Source: Hippophae tibetana
Taxonomy: Eukaryota > Streptophyta > Magnoliopsida > Rosales > Elaeagnaceae
Assembly: GCA_037013495.1 (NCBI GenBank)
Contig: CM072803.1
Coordinates: forward strand, 15,529,001-15,593,000
Length of the DNA stretch: 64,000 nt
Direction of reading: 5' to 3'
The position numbers and the translations under genes were made by a program. Shown here piece after piece: positions 33,796 through 44,710 of the stretch (position 1 is the stretch's first letter; the number at the start of each line of letters is the position of its first letter). Below the pieces are notes generated by a model. The model was not told the DNA's origin and did no database searches. It saw only the letters and a program-made list of their open reading frames with translations.

Positions 33796-35802
33796 ATCCA
33801 GAAGATTTATGGATCCAAGCTTGGACAAAAGTCGTTGAAATTGATGAGAAGCCAAGGGCTTGGTGAAGATGTCAGCCAGTTGGTCGAAGCTTTTTGTATA
33901 ATGTGTCTGAATCACCTGTGATTGAACTTGTTCACGAACGTAATGACAATCAACTTCAATGTGTTTCGTCCTCTCGTGAAACACTGGGTTTGATGCTATA
34001 TGCATAGCTGCCTGATTGTCACAAAATAAGGACATAGGAAGAGTTGTAGGAACACCTAAATCACACAGAAGACCTTTAAGCCATATCAACTCACACGCAG
34101 TTGAAGCCATTGCACGATACTCTGCTTCGGCACTTGATCTGGCAATCACAGTTTGCTTCTTACTCTTCCATGTGACCAAGTTTCCACCGACAAATGTACA
34201 GTAGCCAGTGGTGGACTTGCGATCAATTGCATTCCCTGCCCAATCAGCATCACAATACCCCATGATTTGTGTGTTGTCATTCTTCTTCATGATAATACCA
34301 CGACCCACTGATCCTTTTAAGTAGCGTAAGATCCTTTTAACAAGGGTCAAATGCTCAAGTGTTGGGGAGTGCATGAATTGGCTCACAATACTTACAGAAT
34401 ATGTGATGTCAGGTCTGGTGATTGTTAGGTAGATCAACTTACCAACCAGTCGTTGGTAATAACTTATATCCCTGAGTGGCGTGCCCTTCAAGCTAGGTTT
34501 GAGCTTGCTGTCAAGAGGGGTAATGGCTGGTTTAGCATCGCTCATGTTAGCTTCCTTAAGCAAATCTAGGATATATTTCCTTTGGTTAAGAAATAGTCCC
34601 TTGTGCGAGGTTGCCATTTCTATACCAAGAAAGTACTTCAATATCCCAAGGTCTTTAATTGCAAACCTTTGTTTGAGGGACTGTTTGAGGTTGAAAATCT
34701 CGTCAGCATTATCACCTGTAATTATCAGATCATCTACATAAATCAGCACAACCAATTTGCCCATAGCTCCTGTGCGAACAAATAGTGAGGAATCGGCATT
34801 GCTGCTTTTGAAACCAACACTAGTGAGAACTGAGCTTAGCTTGGCATACCAAGCTCGTGGGGACTGTTTCAAACCATAAATGGATTTGTGCAATTTGCAC
34901 ACTAAATCCAGTTCATTGCTTTGAGGATGCCCAGGTGGCAATTTCATATAGACTTCTTCTTTGAGATCACCATGCAAGAATGCATTCTTCACATCCATTT
35001 GGTACATGGACCACCCCTTGTTTACAGCCACAGACAGTAACACTCTTACCGTGTTCATTTTTGCAACAGGTGCAAATGTTTCTTTGTAATCCACCTCGAA
35101 TGTTTGAGTGAATCCCCGAGCCACCAATCTTGCTTTATACCTCTCAATTGATCCATCTGACTTGAATTTGAGCTTATAGATCCATTTGCAACCCACAACT
35201 TTCTTGCCTTTTGGAAGTTTGGTGATGCTCCATGTGTTGTGTTGATCTAGGGCTTTAAGTTCTTCTTGCATGGCTTCCTTCCACACCTCTTGGCTGTTGG
35301 CCTCATGAAAGTTTTGAGGCTCACTGTAACTCGATATAGTGCTGAGGAATGCGGCATGGGTTGGTGTCACTCTCTTATATGACACATAATTTGAGATGGG
35401 ATGTGTGGGTTTGTAGGTGACAAAGTCTTGAAGTCTTGTGGGAGGTTGCCTAACACGCATTGGATTACGTCGTGGAGCAGAAGGAGTTATCTCACACTCG
35501 TTCACATCTTGTACCATATTGTGAGGATCATCTTGATTATCACCATCTTCATGCAGTGTACCATTAAGACGAGACCCTTCATTGTTACTTTCAGTGAGAG
35601 ATGCATCAATGTTGACATGGTTGGGATCTTGTTGTTGTGGAGCCTCAAGTTCGATTCTTGGTAATGGAAACACATCCAAGATGTCATCCCCTTGACTTGT
35701 GATTTCATGTGACTTGCTAAAAAAAGGGTTAGTTTCATAAAATCGAACATCTTTAGACACAATTAATCTCCTAAGTTGGGGATCATAACACTTATATCCC
35801 AT
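33787..35802 (-). CDS. Copia integrase end, reverse transcriptase and RNase H, intact frame (element 3)
   Basis: Open for 671 codons. Begins at the end of integrase (GYKCYDPQLRRLIVSKDVRF), then an acidic linker, then RT with VGCKWIYKLKFKSDGSIERY, KARLVARGFTQ, YQMDVKNAFLHGDL, catalytic IYVDDLIITGDN and LKYFLGIEMA. RNase H has YCDADWAGNAIDRKSTTGYC, SSAEAEYRAMASTACELIWL, CDNQAAMHIASNPVFHERTK and ADIFTKPL. All catalytic residues expected for RT (YVDD) and RNase H (D-E-D) are present. The first ATG lies at a rearrangement junction, so it is not the start of a normal polyprotein. With no complete 5' LTR or gag the copy is non-autonomous; expression would need an outside promoter. Confidence 0.92.
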   Translation of the reverse strand: MGYKCYDPQLRRLIVSKDVRFYETNPFFSKSHEITSQGDDILDVFPLPRIELEAPQQQDPNHVNIDASLTESNNEGSRLNGTLHEDGDNQDDPHNMVQDVNECEITPSAPRRNPMRVRQPPTRLQDFVTYKPTHPISNYVSYKRVTPTHAAFLSTISSYSEPQNFHEANSQEVWKEAMQEELKALDQHNTWSITKLPKGKKVVGCKWIYKLKFKSDGSIERYKARLVARGFTQTFEVDYKETFAPVAKMNTVRVLLSVAVNKGWSMYQMDVKNAFLHGDLKEEVYMKLPPGHPQSNELDLVCKLHKSIYGLKQSPRAWYAKLSSVLTSVGFKSSNADSSLFVRTGAMGKLVVLIYVDDLIITGDNADEIFNLKQSLKQRFAIKDLGILKYFLGIEMATSHKGLFLNQRKYILDLLKEANMSDAKPAITPLDSKLKPSLKGTPLRDISYYQRLVGKLIYLTITRPDITYSVSIVSQFMHSPTLEHLTLVKRILRYLKGSVGRGIIMKKNDNTQIMGYCDADWAGNAIDRKSTTGYCTFVGGNLVTWKSKKQTVIARSSAEAEYRAMASTACELIWLKGLLCDLGVPTTLPMSLFCDNQAAMHIASNPVFHERTKHIEVDCHYVREQVQSQVIQTHYTKSFDQLADIFTKPLASHQFQRLLSKLGSINLLDPA

Positions 35803-35937
35803 GTGTCAAAGTCTCATAAGTTTGAAAAATTAGCAAATCCTTCACAAGTTTCAATTGCAAATGGTGAGAATGTAAAGGTTTTAGGAAAGGAAAAAATAAA
35901 ATTAATGTCAGATGAAATCGAGTCGGCAGTTTTATAT
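35803..35937 (+). pseudogene. Inverted copia protease fragment (element 3)
   Basis: On the opposite strand to the rest of the element. It reads SHKFEKLANPSQVSIANGE and VKVLGKEKIKLMSDEIESAV, LYVPS, the usual region just after the aspartic protease active site. The right join to the truncated LTR falls in ccttcc/attactc, with short homology to the LTR (ccttc). Confidence 0.7.
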
Positions 35938-36144
35938 GTTCCTTCCATTACTCTTTAAATTAAGCATTCCTTGTTTTACTCCTTGAATTAAGGATTCCTT
36001 GTTTTACTCCTTGAATTAAGGATTCCTTGTTTTACTCCTTGAATTAAGGATTCCTTGTTTTACTCCTTGAATTAAGCTCCTTGTTTTATTCCTTGAATTA
36101 AGGTCCTTGTGTTTATTCTTTGAATTAAGAACTAATATCCAATA
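35938..36144 (-). repeat. Element 3 5' LTR, truncated to U3
   Basis: Identical by eye to the corresponding part of the left LTR, including all 28-bp repeats, but stops before the TATA-like block, R and U5. The ends (ccaata, then aaaag) match the normal outer border. Confidence 0.85.
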
Positions 36145-36149
36145 AAAAG
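36145..36149. repeat. Target site duplication of element 3, right copy
   Basis: aaaag; element 4 sequence resumes behind it. Confidence 0.8.
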
Positions 36150-36900
36150 CCATACCAAATCTCACATATGATGCTTGAGACACAAATATTCTTTCACCTT
36201 ATACGTCTCTGGTATTTTCATGCCTAATATCCTAGTTGTTGGCCAGAGGTCCTTCATTTCGAACTCTGTATTCAGTAGCTTCTTTTGGTGAATTATCCTA
36301 TCTCTTCCTTACTTGCCGCAAGCATTTAGTCTACATACAAGAGTAGATAGACAGCATCAACTTTACAAGAGTAGACACATAGGTCATACGAGCTTCTCTA
36401 AAAGCCAATACTTAACACATATTCATCAAACCTCCTATACCAACACTTAAGAGATTTTTTAGTCCATATAAGGACTTTTTTAACAAGCACAACATATCCT
36501 CCTTGCTAGGGACTTCAAAACCCATTAGTTTCCTCATTTTGTCTTCTTAACATATCCAAGTCTTAACAAGCTACAATAGATAGCAACAATCTTATTGAAG
36601 TGTGCTCTACCACAGTTGAGAATATTTCTGTATAATCAACTCATTCAATTTGAGTAAAGCCTGTTTTCACCAATTTTGATTTCTATCTGGGAGCTTCTAC
36701 AACTCATATTCCATTTTTTTTCTTAAACAACCATCTATAGACAATTGTTTTAATACTGATTGACCTCAGGAGTAAAACCTGATCTTCTTAGTATTTTATC
36801 GATATGAGATTTATTTATCTTTTACTTCTCAACAATTTCATCGAACAAGACCATTTGGCTCCCTATATTTATACTCTATCTCAAGCTAATCCAATCGGGT
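36150..36900 (-). pseudogene. Copia RT fragment (element 4), right of the insertion
   Basis: Short pieces on the minus strand match RT: FEMKDLWPTTRILGMKIPE and RWLFKKK. Full of stops and shifts. The normal upstream domains are missing. Confidence 0.6.
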
Positions 36901-37467
36901 ATTTAATGGTTAACCCTCTTAAACTTTGAACTTAATCAATCTTATTTTTCTAAGACTTCAGGGTCCCCCCAATGTCCTTTGAAGTTAACTATCCCCCCTT
37001 AAACTTTGATTTCAACTTGTCTTATTTGTTTAAGTTTTCAAGGTTCTTCAAGTTCAACTTTTGGAATGAATCCACACCACCATAAAGTTTAGAAACTTTT
37101 ATTTCAAGTCCAACCAAGCACACTTTACTCTTCTACGATCTCTCTTCTCTGTGATTACAACTCTCTCATCTACAAATTAATCTCATACACAATCAAGAAC
37201 AACCACCTTGCTCTCCTCTCCACAACTACACTCCCTAGCACCAAGAAAAAAGATTCTTTCATATGACTTATGCACTAACTAACTACCTCACTGTTCTTCA
37301 GTCACCTTATAAGTTCCCCTGTACATTACTAATACAAGTATATTAATTATCCTATAACAGGCGAATGCCTATTGGTCCAGGTGTACAACTTATCTTAGGG
37401 TTACAACGCTGAGACACTATTTCTGCATAGCTTACATCAATGAGCTTGTTGGTACCATATCTTCACA
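36900..37467 (-). repeat. Probable 5' LTR of element 4
   Basis: Starts tgtgaagatatggtacc on the minus strand, as does the partner ending at 32999, and contains aaataaaag (polyadenylation-like). The inner end could not be fixed; no primer binding site is recognisable. Confidence 0.5.
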
Positions 37468-40400
37468 TTATTGTTTATTATTTTTTTGAAAAAATTGTTT
37501 TGAGACAATGATTTTTTTTTTCTTGTTGCTAAGATTAAACAATGAGAGAGAAATAAGCCAAGTTATAATAAAGGAAAAAAATGATATGTTTTTAACAGAA
37601 ATTAGCATAACACAACACAATACAAACATGTATTAGACATGTTTCTCTTGGGCATCAAAACACAAGGACTCTACTTTTTGTGTTGGGTAGTTAGTATTTG
37701 ATAAACAAAAGTTTGTTACTTGGTTTTGCATGGGCTTAATTTTGTTCCATCAACTTGGGTTCTTAGACATGCATGTTAAGGCCTATTTCTGAGAATATAT
37801 AAGAGACTGTGAGTTTAGTTTTTTTTTTATTAGAAAATTATAAACAAACTTTACAATGTGAATTTAAGTTGTATCAACAAAAAAAATATTTATATATAAG
37901 AAAAACATGGTAAGAACTAGTAACTCAAACTACTAGAAATTATTAGCTATAACTATAAGCACTTGTTACATTTCTCTATTTCCTTGATTTTACATTATGA
38001 GTTTGGGAAATTGTTAATTAACAAGTCATCAGTTCTAATGCCAAGTTAATTAGATCAAAGCAGGTAATTAAAAGTTATACATAAGAGATCATCTAATTGT
38101 AATTCTTTCCTTTCTTGCATTTTTAGATAATAAAAGAGCAAGTACAAAAGAGAATCAATCACTAGTCATCAACATAAGACACATACATTTATGGGGTCCA
38201 TTATATTAAAGGATAATAATATTGTCTTGAAAATATCTTGATAAGCCATGTACCCATGCAACTGCTTCACATAAAAAATATTCCCTCAACAATTATAGTT
38301 TTCTCATAAACTACAAAAGAGCAAGTAAATCTCCGAGAAAGAAAAATGTACAAGAAACAAATCAAAACTAAAAACCATCAAATGAAGCTTAGTAGCATAA
38401 ACTATTTACAAGCTAGACAATTTTCTCTATAGCTTCACTTGAACTAATTATTTCATTTATTTTATTTTAGCATGAGAAGAAGTAAGCGCATGAGGAGTAA
38501 ACACATGGATATTCATTTTAGCTCTCAACCATTCATAATATCTATATACCTAGCATATGTACCCCTAAAAACCAATTATATTCAATATTCCACTAAAATC
38601 CTCACAAAACAAAGATTCATGAGTTATATATATATACACGTGTGTGTGAAATGTGTAGCCTAGGGATTCATTTTAGTGAAAGGAATTAAAAGCCCTATAG
38701 AACTAAAGCAAAATCAAATCTTGATGATAAAACTTTAATACATGCATAAAATTGGGTTAGCCCCGTAGTTTTAATTTTTAGGTCTTTATCATTAAAAAAT
38801 TCATTACAAACTCAAAATTTAGAATATTTTTATACTTAAATAAGATATATGTAATATATCTTTTCATTAAGTAAAAAATAAAATAGATATTTATAATTCA
38901 ACAGTATTATCTTAATGAATTATGATAATTTAAATGTAATATTATTTTTGAAATTGATCAAAATATATATCACTAAATTAAATAGGATATTTCATGTGTT
39001 ATAGTCATATAAATTAAAAAGATTACCTAAACAAGAGTAGAGTAGCTTAAAGTACCAACCCCGTTATAATCATATTAACTCTTTGTTGTTATATTGTTAT
39101 TATTATAATTATGAAAATTGAAGATTTTATGGAGTAATGTAAGAAGCAAACAATATTATTTTCTGTTCCATGATGTCCTTGAATTAATATGTTAGATCTG
39201 CCGGTGCATGCACCAACCTATTTTTATGCATAACAATAAAAAATTTCTTCCAATGTGAGAAAGTCGTGCAATTGCAATTGAATCCAAATTAATAAAAGAA
39301 TATTCAAAGCTCATATTAGGTTTAAGGTTTAGCAAATATATTCATATATCTAATTTCCTTAAGTGATGTTGTTATTTATTGTAAACTTTAACAATTAATT
39401 ATATATATATATATGACTTAGGAAATTTATCCTTATTATCATGACTTGAATTAGACATACTTTGAACACACATAATCTTTTTATAATTATTATGATATCT
39501 CATATTTAGTGCCAAGAATTACAAGCACATGCATATATATATTGTAACAACTTGATCAAGTTCTTCAATTCATTCTTTCCCTATTGTTATAATAAGCATG
39601 CATATCCAGATTTCTCTTAAATACTATATTTCTTATAACTATATACTTCATTAAAGCTTAGAATTACCATTTATATTCTTACTCAAAATCCATGATTAGC
39701 TAGCTATATACAGATTTTTCTTTTTGAAAAATATTATATTTGTCTATTGCTTGGCATTAAGAGATTTAACTTTAAAGAGAAAGGAATGATAACTTATATT
39801 AATGGCAGCATAAATGTCATGAAGTTGATCTATGAGGTATATGCATGCTAACTATATATTATCATTTAATTAATAATTTTTTGCAAATGAGGTTGCTAGA
39901 TATGTAACGATGAAACGATCAATGACATTGACATTTTTAAGAGTGTGCGTAAACTCTATGAAGAGTGCTTTAAAAATTTGAGAGTTATTATTTGTGGTTT
40001 TAAAAGAAGTAAATAATACTTACTTCTAGGAGAAGTAGTTTTAATGTATGCTCCTATCATAAAATAATTATCAAAGTATTACTCAAATTTACTATTAACA
40101 TTTTCATGGATCCAAAATATCTAAATATGTTTTTAGAATAACTTTTAACCAAAACAATTTATTTTGAACCACTTATTTTAAAACCACTTTAAAAAAACAT
40201 ATTCACAGAGGCCCTAATTATAGCTAGCCTGTTGATTATTATACATACCTTATACCATTATATGAACAAATATATCTAAATATATGGTTTGGTTAAATAA
40301 TGTAGTTACATATAGTAATAACTTTTATTGGAGTTTTATAGCAATTGAGCTTACAATGTTTTCATAACAAGGACTTGAGAGGAGATGGTAGTCATAAAAA

Positions 40401-41084
40401 TAATTTCCTGCATTGTTTAAAAATAATATTAATATAATATTTATAATTAATAACATAAATATAAACATACTTTTAGTTAATTTTTTGAGATTTAAAATTA
40501 GTTATGTTATATCATTTTGTGCATATAATTAACCAAGATATACATATATTATGAAATAGTTAAAATTTAGATAGTAAGTTTTCCTAAATTTTATGTGTAT
40601 AATGAATAACAAAAGCGTTAAGTAGTGAAAGAAAGAAACTTTGATAGTAGAAGTATTCGATCAAAAATTGGCATTGAATCTTCTCTATTAGTATTAGTTT
40701 TCAATTTCATCATATCTTTAACAATTTTTCATTTTCTATAAAAATAAAATATTAAGATAGAATCTATTTCAACAAGTATTGATGACACTATCTATACAAA
40801 AAAATCTCTCAATACAAACATATAATCATTCATTCTTATAATAAAAGTTTGTTTACAAAAGGTATTACACACAAACTAATACAATCATATAAGCATTGAT
40901 TTTTAAAATAAAAGTTTCGTTTACAAGACACCACAACACACACAAACACACTTGCAGAAACAAATAAAACACAAGATGATCATGATATTGATATTCCTAG
41001 TGATATCAAAGCACGCAATATTATATCAGCTGCTTTATAAGAATAAGGTACATAAAATAATAATAAATTGTCGATGGATGATGA
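37468..41084. other. AT-rich intergenic region, downstream of the MYB gene
   Basis: No gene supported. The last few hundred bases are probably 3' flank or 3' UTR of the MYB gene. A possible short DNA element lies at about 39940-40215 (ctctatgaagagtgcttt at one end, cagaggccctaa at the other), too degraded to call. Confidence 0.6.
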
Positions 41085-42369
41085 TCAAGACAACTTGTTT
41101 GGATCATTTTGGTTGAAACTAGGAGAAGACATGAATGCAGACTCCCAGTTGGTTGTATCCAAGGCATCAGAAACTGGAGGTAGATGATCATGATCGTGAT
41201 GTTGTTGAGGAACGATAGTATTATTATTACTCATCATATAATTATAATTCGAATTGTGTTGGCTGGCCTGAAGTAGTAGTTGGTTGTGTTGTTGATGATG
41301 AGCAGCAAATGCTTCTTCATTTATCAATGAATTCAAAAACGAAGAAAACAATTGGTCTGTACATAAATTCATATCTTCTTCGTCTTCTTCTGCAATTATA
41401 TGATTACTCGCATGAGCTGCCACATTATATTGATGATGATGAGATTGAGATAAATGATACTGATCATGGCCCAACTCATCATATTCATGATCATGATCGT
41501 TATCACCATCGCCATCACCATTTAAATGTGTATAAATTCCATCAATCAACATCCCACTACTCATCTGATTATCTGCAGCAGCTACTTCTGTAGCTTTATA
41601 AGCTTCTGTAATAATATTATTCTTGTTAGGGTTTGGCTGCTGACCATCATCATCATCATCATCTTTTAATTGGGTGGAAGCTGCAGCTTTGTTTAGATTG
41701 TTGAATAATACTGGACCAGAATGATGAACAGGATTATTGAGAGGCTTGTGTGTCCTGGGATCTATGCCTTGACTAATCAGCTTCTTGCTAAGGTGTGTGT
41801 TCCAGTAATTCTTTATCTCATTATCTGTTCTTCCTGGTATTCTCCCAGCTATTAATGACCATCTGCAAATTAATTAATTAACAAATATTGTCATGAATTA
41901 AATAAACATCAAGTTTTATTTTTATTTTTAAATAATATTGAATTTGTATCTCTGAAACCCTAATACCCAAATTTAATGTAAAACAGTACCGATTGCCGAG
42001 AAGGCGATGGAGGCGAAGAATGAGATCTTCTTCGTCGGGAGCGATGTGGCCTCGCTTGACGGAGGGACGTAAATAGTTCATCCATCGGAGTCTACAGCTC
42101 TTGCCGCAACGAAGGAGTCCAGCTCGTTTAGGGAGAGTACGCCATCGACCTTCGCCTTCTTTCTGGATGTATTTTGATAAAATCTCATCTTCTTCGGGAG
42201 TCCATGGTCCTCTCTTCAGACCAACTTTGCTACAACACGGCGTCGTCTTATTACTATTACTGTTGCTGTTCATCTTTACAACATTACTGCTGCTACTCAT
42301 CATTCCGTTAATCTTATTCTTCTTCTTCTTGTTAGCTTCTGATGATGATGCTTTCGATGGGTTTCTCAT
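41085..42369 (-). CDS. MYB5: R2R3-MYB transcription factor, MYB5-like
   Basis: Two exons, 42369-41990 and 41862-41085, joined by a 127-bp GT-AG intron; 385 residues. The N-terminal extension is Lys/Ser/Asn-rich and ends in [17 protein letters not shown]2 spans about 52-101 ([15 protein letters not shown] ... [16 protein letters not shown]), with the three regular Trp; R3 follows with [20 protein letters not shown] in exon 2. The bHLH-contact motif D-L-x2-R-x3-L-x6-L-x3-R is complete (residues about 115-134, [20 protein letters not shown]). [16 protein letters not shown] after R3 and TTPCC before R2 resemble MYB5-group proteins, which act with bHLH and WD40 partners in seed coat, tannin and epidermal programmes. 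The C terminus is low complexity (Asp, His, Asn, Gln). The intron that usually splits R2 is missing; only the intron inside R3 is present. The start is the first ATG of the frame, preceded by a GAA-rich leader; a downstream Met (M23/M24) is possible. The group assignment is by motif resemblance only. Confidence 0.85.
41863..41989 (-). other. Intron of the MYB gene
   Basis: Minus strand cg|gtactgtt ... tttgcag|atgg; splits the Arg codon before the first aromatic residue of the R3 helix region, the conserved second intron position of R2R3-MYBs. Confidence 0.85.
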
Positions 42370-42463
42370 TTTCGACTTTTCCTTCTTCTTCTTCTTCTCC
42401 TTCTTCTTCTTTTGCTTATCGATATATTTCTTCTCTTACTGCTGCTTTACTTCTTCTGGATAT

Positions 42464-42470
42464 ACTATAT
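42464..42470 (-). promoter_or_regulatory. Possible TATA box of the MYB gene
   Basis: Minus strand tatatag in gttatatagtata, about 95 bp upstream of the start codon and followed by a GAA-rich leader. Confidence 0.4.
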
Positions 42471-42473
42471 AAC

Positions 42474-44710
42474 AGACTAGCATAGGTTAATGTCTTTTCA
42501 GTTCATTTCTTAAATCTATCCTTATATCCATATCTATATATATAAAATAATAAACAGTATTTTATAAATTTTAAAAAAAATTATCCACGTATTTCAAAAT
42601 AATAAATACTATTATTTTTAATTTTTTTTTATTAATAAAACAATAAATTTTAATATTTAAAATATTGATAGTTAAGTTAACTAAGAGGTTAATTAAAGTA
42701 TTAATTGTATTCTTTTTTATTATTTGATGATAATAATGATATTATAATCTTAACTTAAATATAATCTAATGATATTTATTTTTAATATTTTAATTAATTA
42801 TACGCATTAACATATGTCTTTATAACTAATTTTTTTAATATTTTTTAAATTTTTAAATTTTGTTTACTTACTTGTTAACTTCCACACACTTAATTTTATT
42901 TTTAATTATAATTAATTATATTTTTCTAAATTTGAGTTCAGCATGCAATTCAATTTTAATAATCAAAATTAACAATATAATTATGTATTCATTAAAAAAT
43001 GATTTATGTACTGATTAAATTAATCTAAATTAAATAATTTTCATAATTTAAATATACAAAAATATATATATACATTATGTAAAATAGATAAAAAATAAAA
43101 TTTTATTTAAAAAAAATTATACGCTCTAATTAAATGTAAAAATAATTCTAAAATTAGATTTCCAATAAACTATGATCATTCAAAAATATTCACTTTATTT
43201 TATATCATGTTATGGTCAAATAGTATAAGTATGAGCTCAACATTAATTTAAAATTAGGGAATTAAATTATATAAATTTAAAATAAATAAATCAAATTATA
43301 CCCACACAAAAAAATAAATAGCTAAACATTAATTTAAAAAAGAAGTTTATATGTCGGCCTCTTTTCGTTGTTTAAAAAAATGGGCTGCTAAATAAAGACG
43401 AAGATCTGACAAAAAACAAATGTTACATAGCTACTGGCAATGTCACCGTATGAGTCTACACGCGCTTCCTATCTTTAGACATTTTATAGATAGACTATTT
43501 AGTACTAAAAATTGAAAATGATTTATTGCTCTAAAATATTTAAATTTTAAATCATAATTAAAATTATATGTCTAGTATAACTATTAAAAAATATTATTAT
43601 TAAATTTTTTTAAAATATAATTAACATATGTTCTCAAGCTAATAAAATTAAAATATTTTTATGGATCTCAAACAATATAATTAATTAATAAATGTTTATC
43701 TTATTAAATATTAATTTTATTATTATTATAAATTTATTTTAAAAAATATTAAAATAATTAAAAAGTGTACAACACAAATTCATTTAAAGCAAACGAATAT
43801 TAACTGTTTTTTATATAAGTAAACGCATATTATTATTTGTGTTAAAATGGAGTGATGCAACAAACATTCTATGGGGCGCGTGAAATCTTCGAAAGGAAAG
43901 AATACAATGTTAATTCCACTAGCGAGGAGCCATTGAGCTTCGAGCGTTTGGAATATCCTTGTCAGATTCATTGCTGTTCCACACTAACTCGCACAGCAGA
44001 TTGTAGCTCTGTGCTATCAATTAAAGTTTTTCTTTCTATATTTTTTATTAAATATTTATTTTAAAAAAAAATTATATTAAATTAAAATATCATATATTTC
44101 AAAAATAATTAATAATTTTTACTTTTTTATGAGTAATAGTAGATAAGACTCTTCAAATAAGTAATTATAAATATTATTATTTATGTGTAAAATTATAATT
44201 GATTAAAATATAAATAAAATAATAAATATTATATAAAATCTAATAAAATAAATTCATTCAATTTTTATTATTACTTAAGTGATGATAGATTCATTTTTAA
44301 ATAATATTTTTCTTTTTTATATATTAAATTATTATTATATAATAAATAATATGATTAATAATTATTAATTAAAATAATATAACTCAATTTCTTAACTTAT
44401 AATTATTAATTATTAATTATCAAATTTTTTTTCTTTTTTCCTTAATCACAATGTGCTCAAGCCACACACTAGTGATGACCAAATTCTCATTTTTTTTATA
44501 TACCGTGTTAAAATCATAAAATTAAATTCAAATATATTAATTATTATTTATTTATATTAATTGAATATATTTTTTTATCAGACACCTCACCACTATAATC
44601 TTGCATGAAAGGTATGTTTACTAATTGAGAAAGCATAACGAACGAATGAATATAATTTTTTTTTACGTTTATTTGATAAAAAATATATAAAAAAAAAAGA
44701 AAAGGAAAAG
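42474..44710. other. AT-rich intergenic region
   Basis: Mostly low-complexity AT-rich DNA. 43850-44020 is clearly less AT-rich (gcgcgtgaaatcttcgaaag, gcttcgagcgtttgg) and could be a leftover of a coding exon; both strands have short open frames, none recognised. Confidence 0.5.

Larger units (their letters stand above)
33470..36144 (-). mobile_element. Young rearranged Ty1/copia insertion (element 3)
   Basis: A 2675-bp insertion in element 4 with a 5-bp target duplication (aaaag). On the minus strand it should read LTR, PBS, gag, protease, integrase, RT-RNase H, PPT, LTR. Instead the 5' LTR is cut to its first ~205 bp, the PBS, gag, protease and most of integrase are gone, and a 135-bp protease fragment lies inverted at the join. 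The RT-RNase H part is open throughout. The two LTRs appear identical over the ~205 bp they share, so the insertion is recent. Confidence 0.85.
32885..37467 (-). mobile_element. Decayed copia element (element 4), host of element 3
   Basis: A copia element visible on either side of element 3. Copies of a ~110-bp block (tgcctattggtccaggtgta ... ttggtaccatatcttcaca) end at 32999 and 37467 and look like starts of its two LTRs on the minus strand; a weak polypurine tract (ccaagtggatatttg) precedes the left one. RNase H/RT remnants lie at 33100-33464 and 36150-36900 and can be read across the element 3 insertion site. Gag, protease and integrase are absent: the right LTR is followed almost at once by RT. 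Confidence 0.65.

Noticed and set aside
42101..42472. 123-codon + strand frame rich in Leu and Phe
   Set aside because: Antisense of the MYB exon 1 and its GAA-rich leader; composition is explained by that repeat.
43852..44064. Open frame of 70 codons in a less AT-rich island
   Set aside because: No recognisable motif in either strand; kept only as a remark in the intergenic entry.
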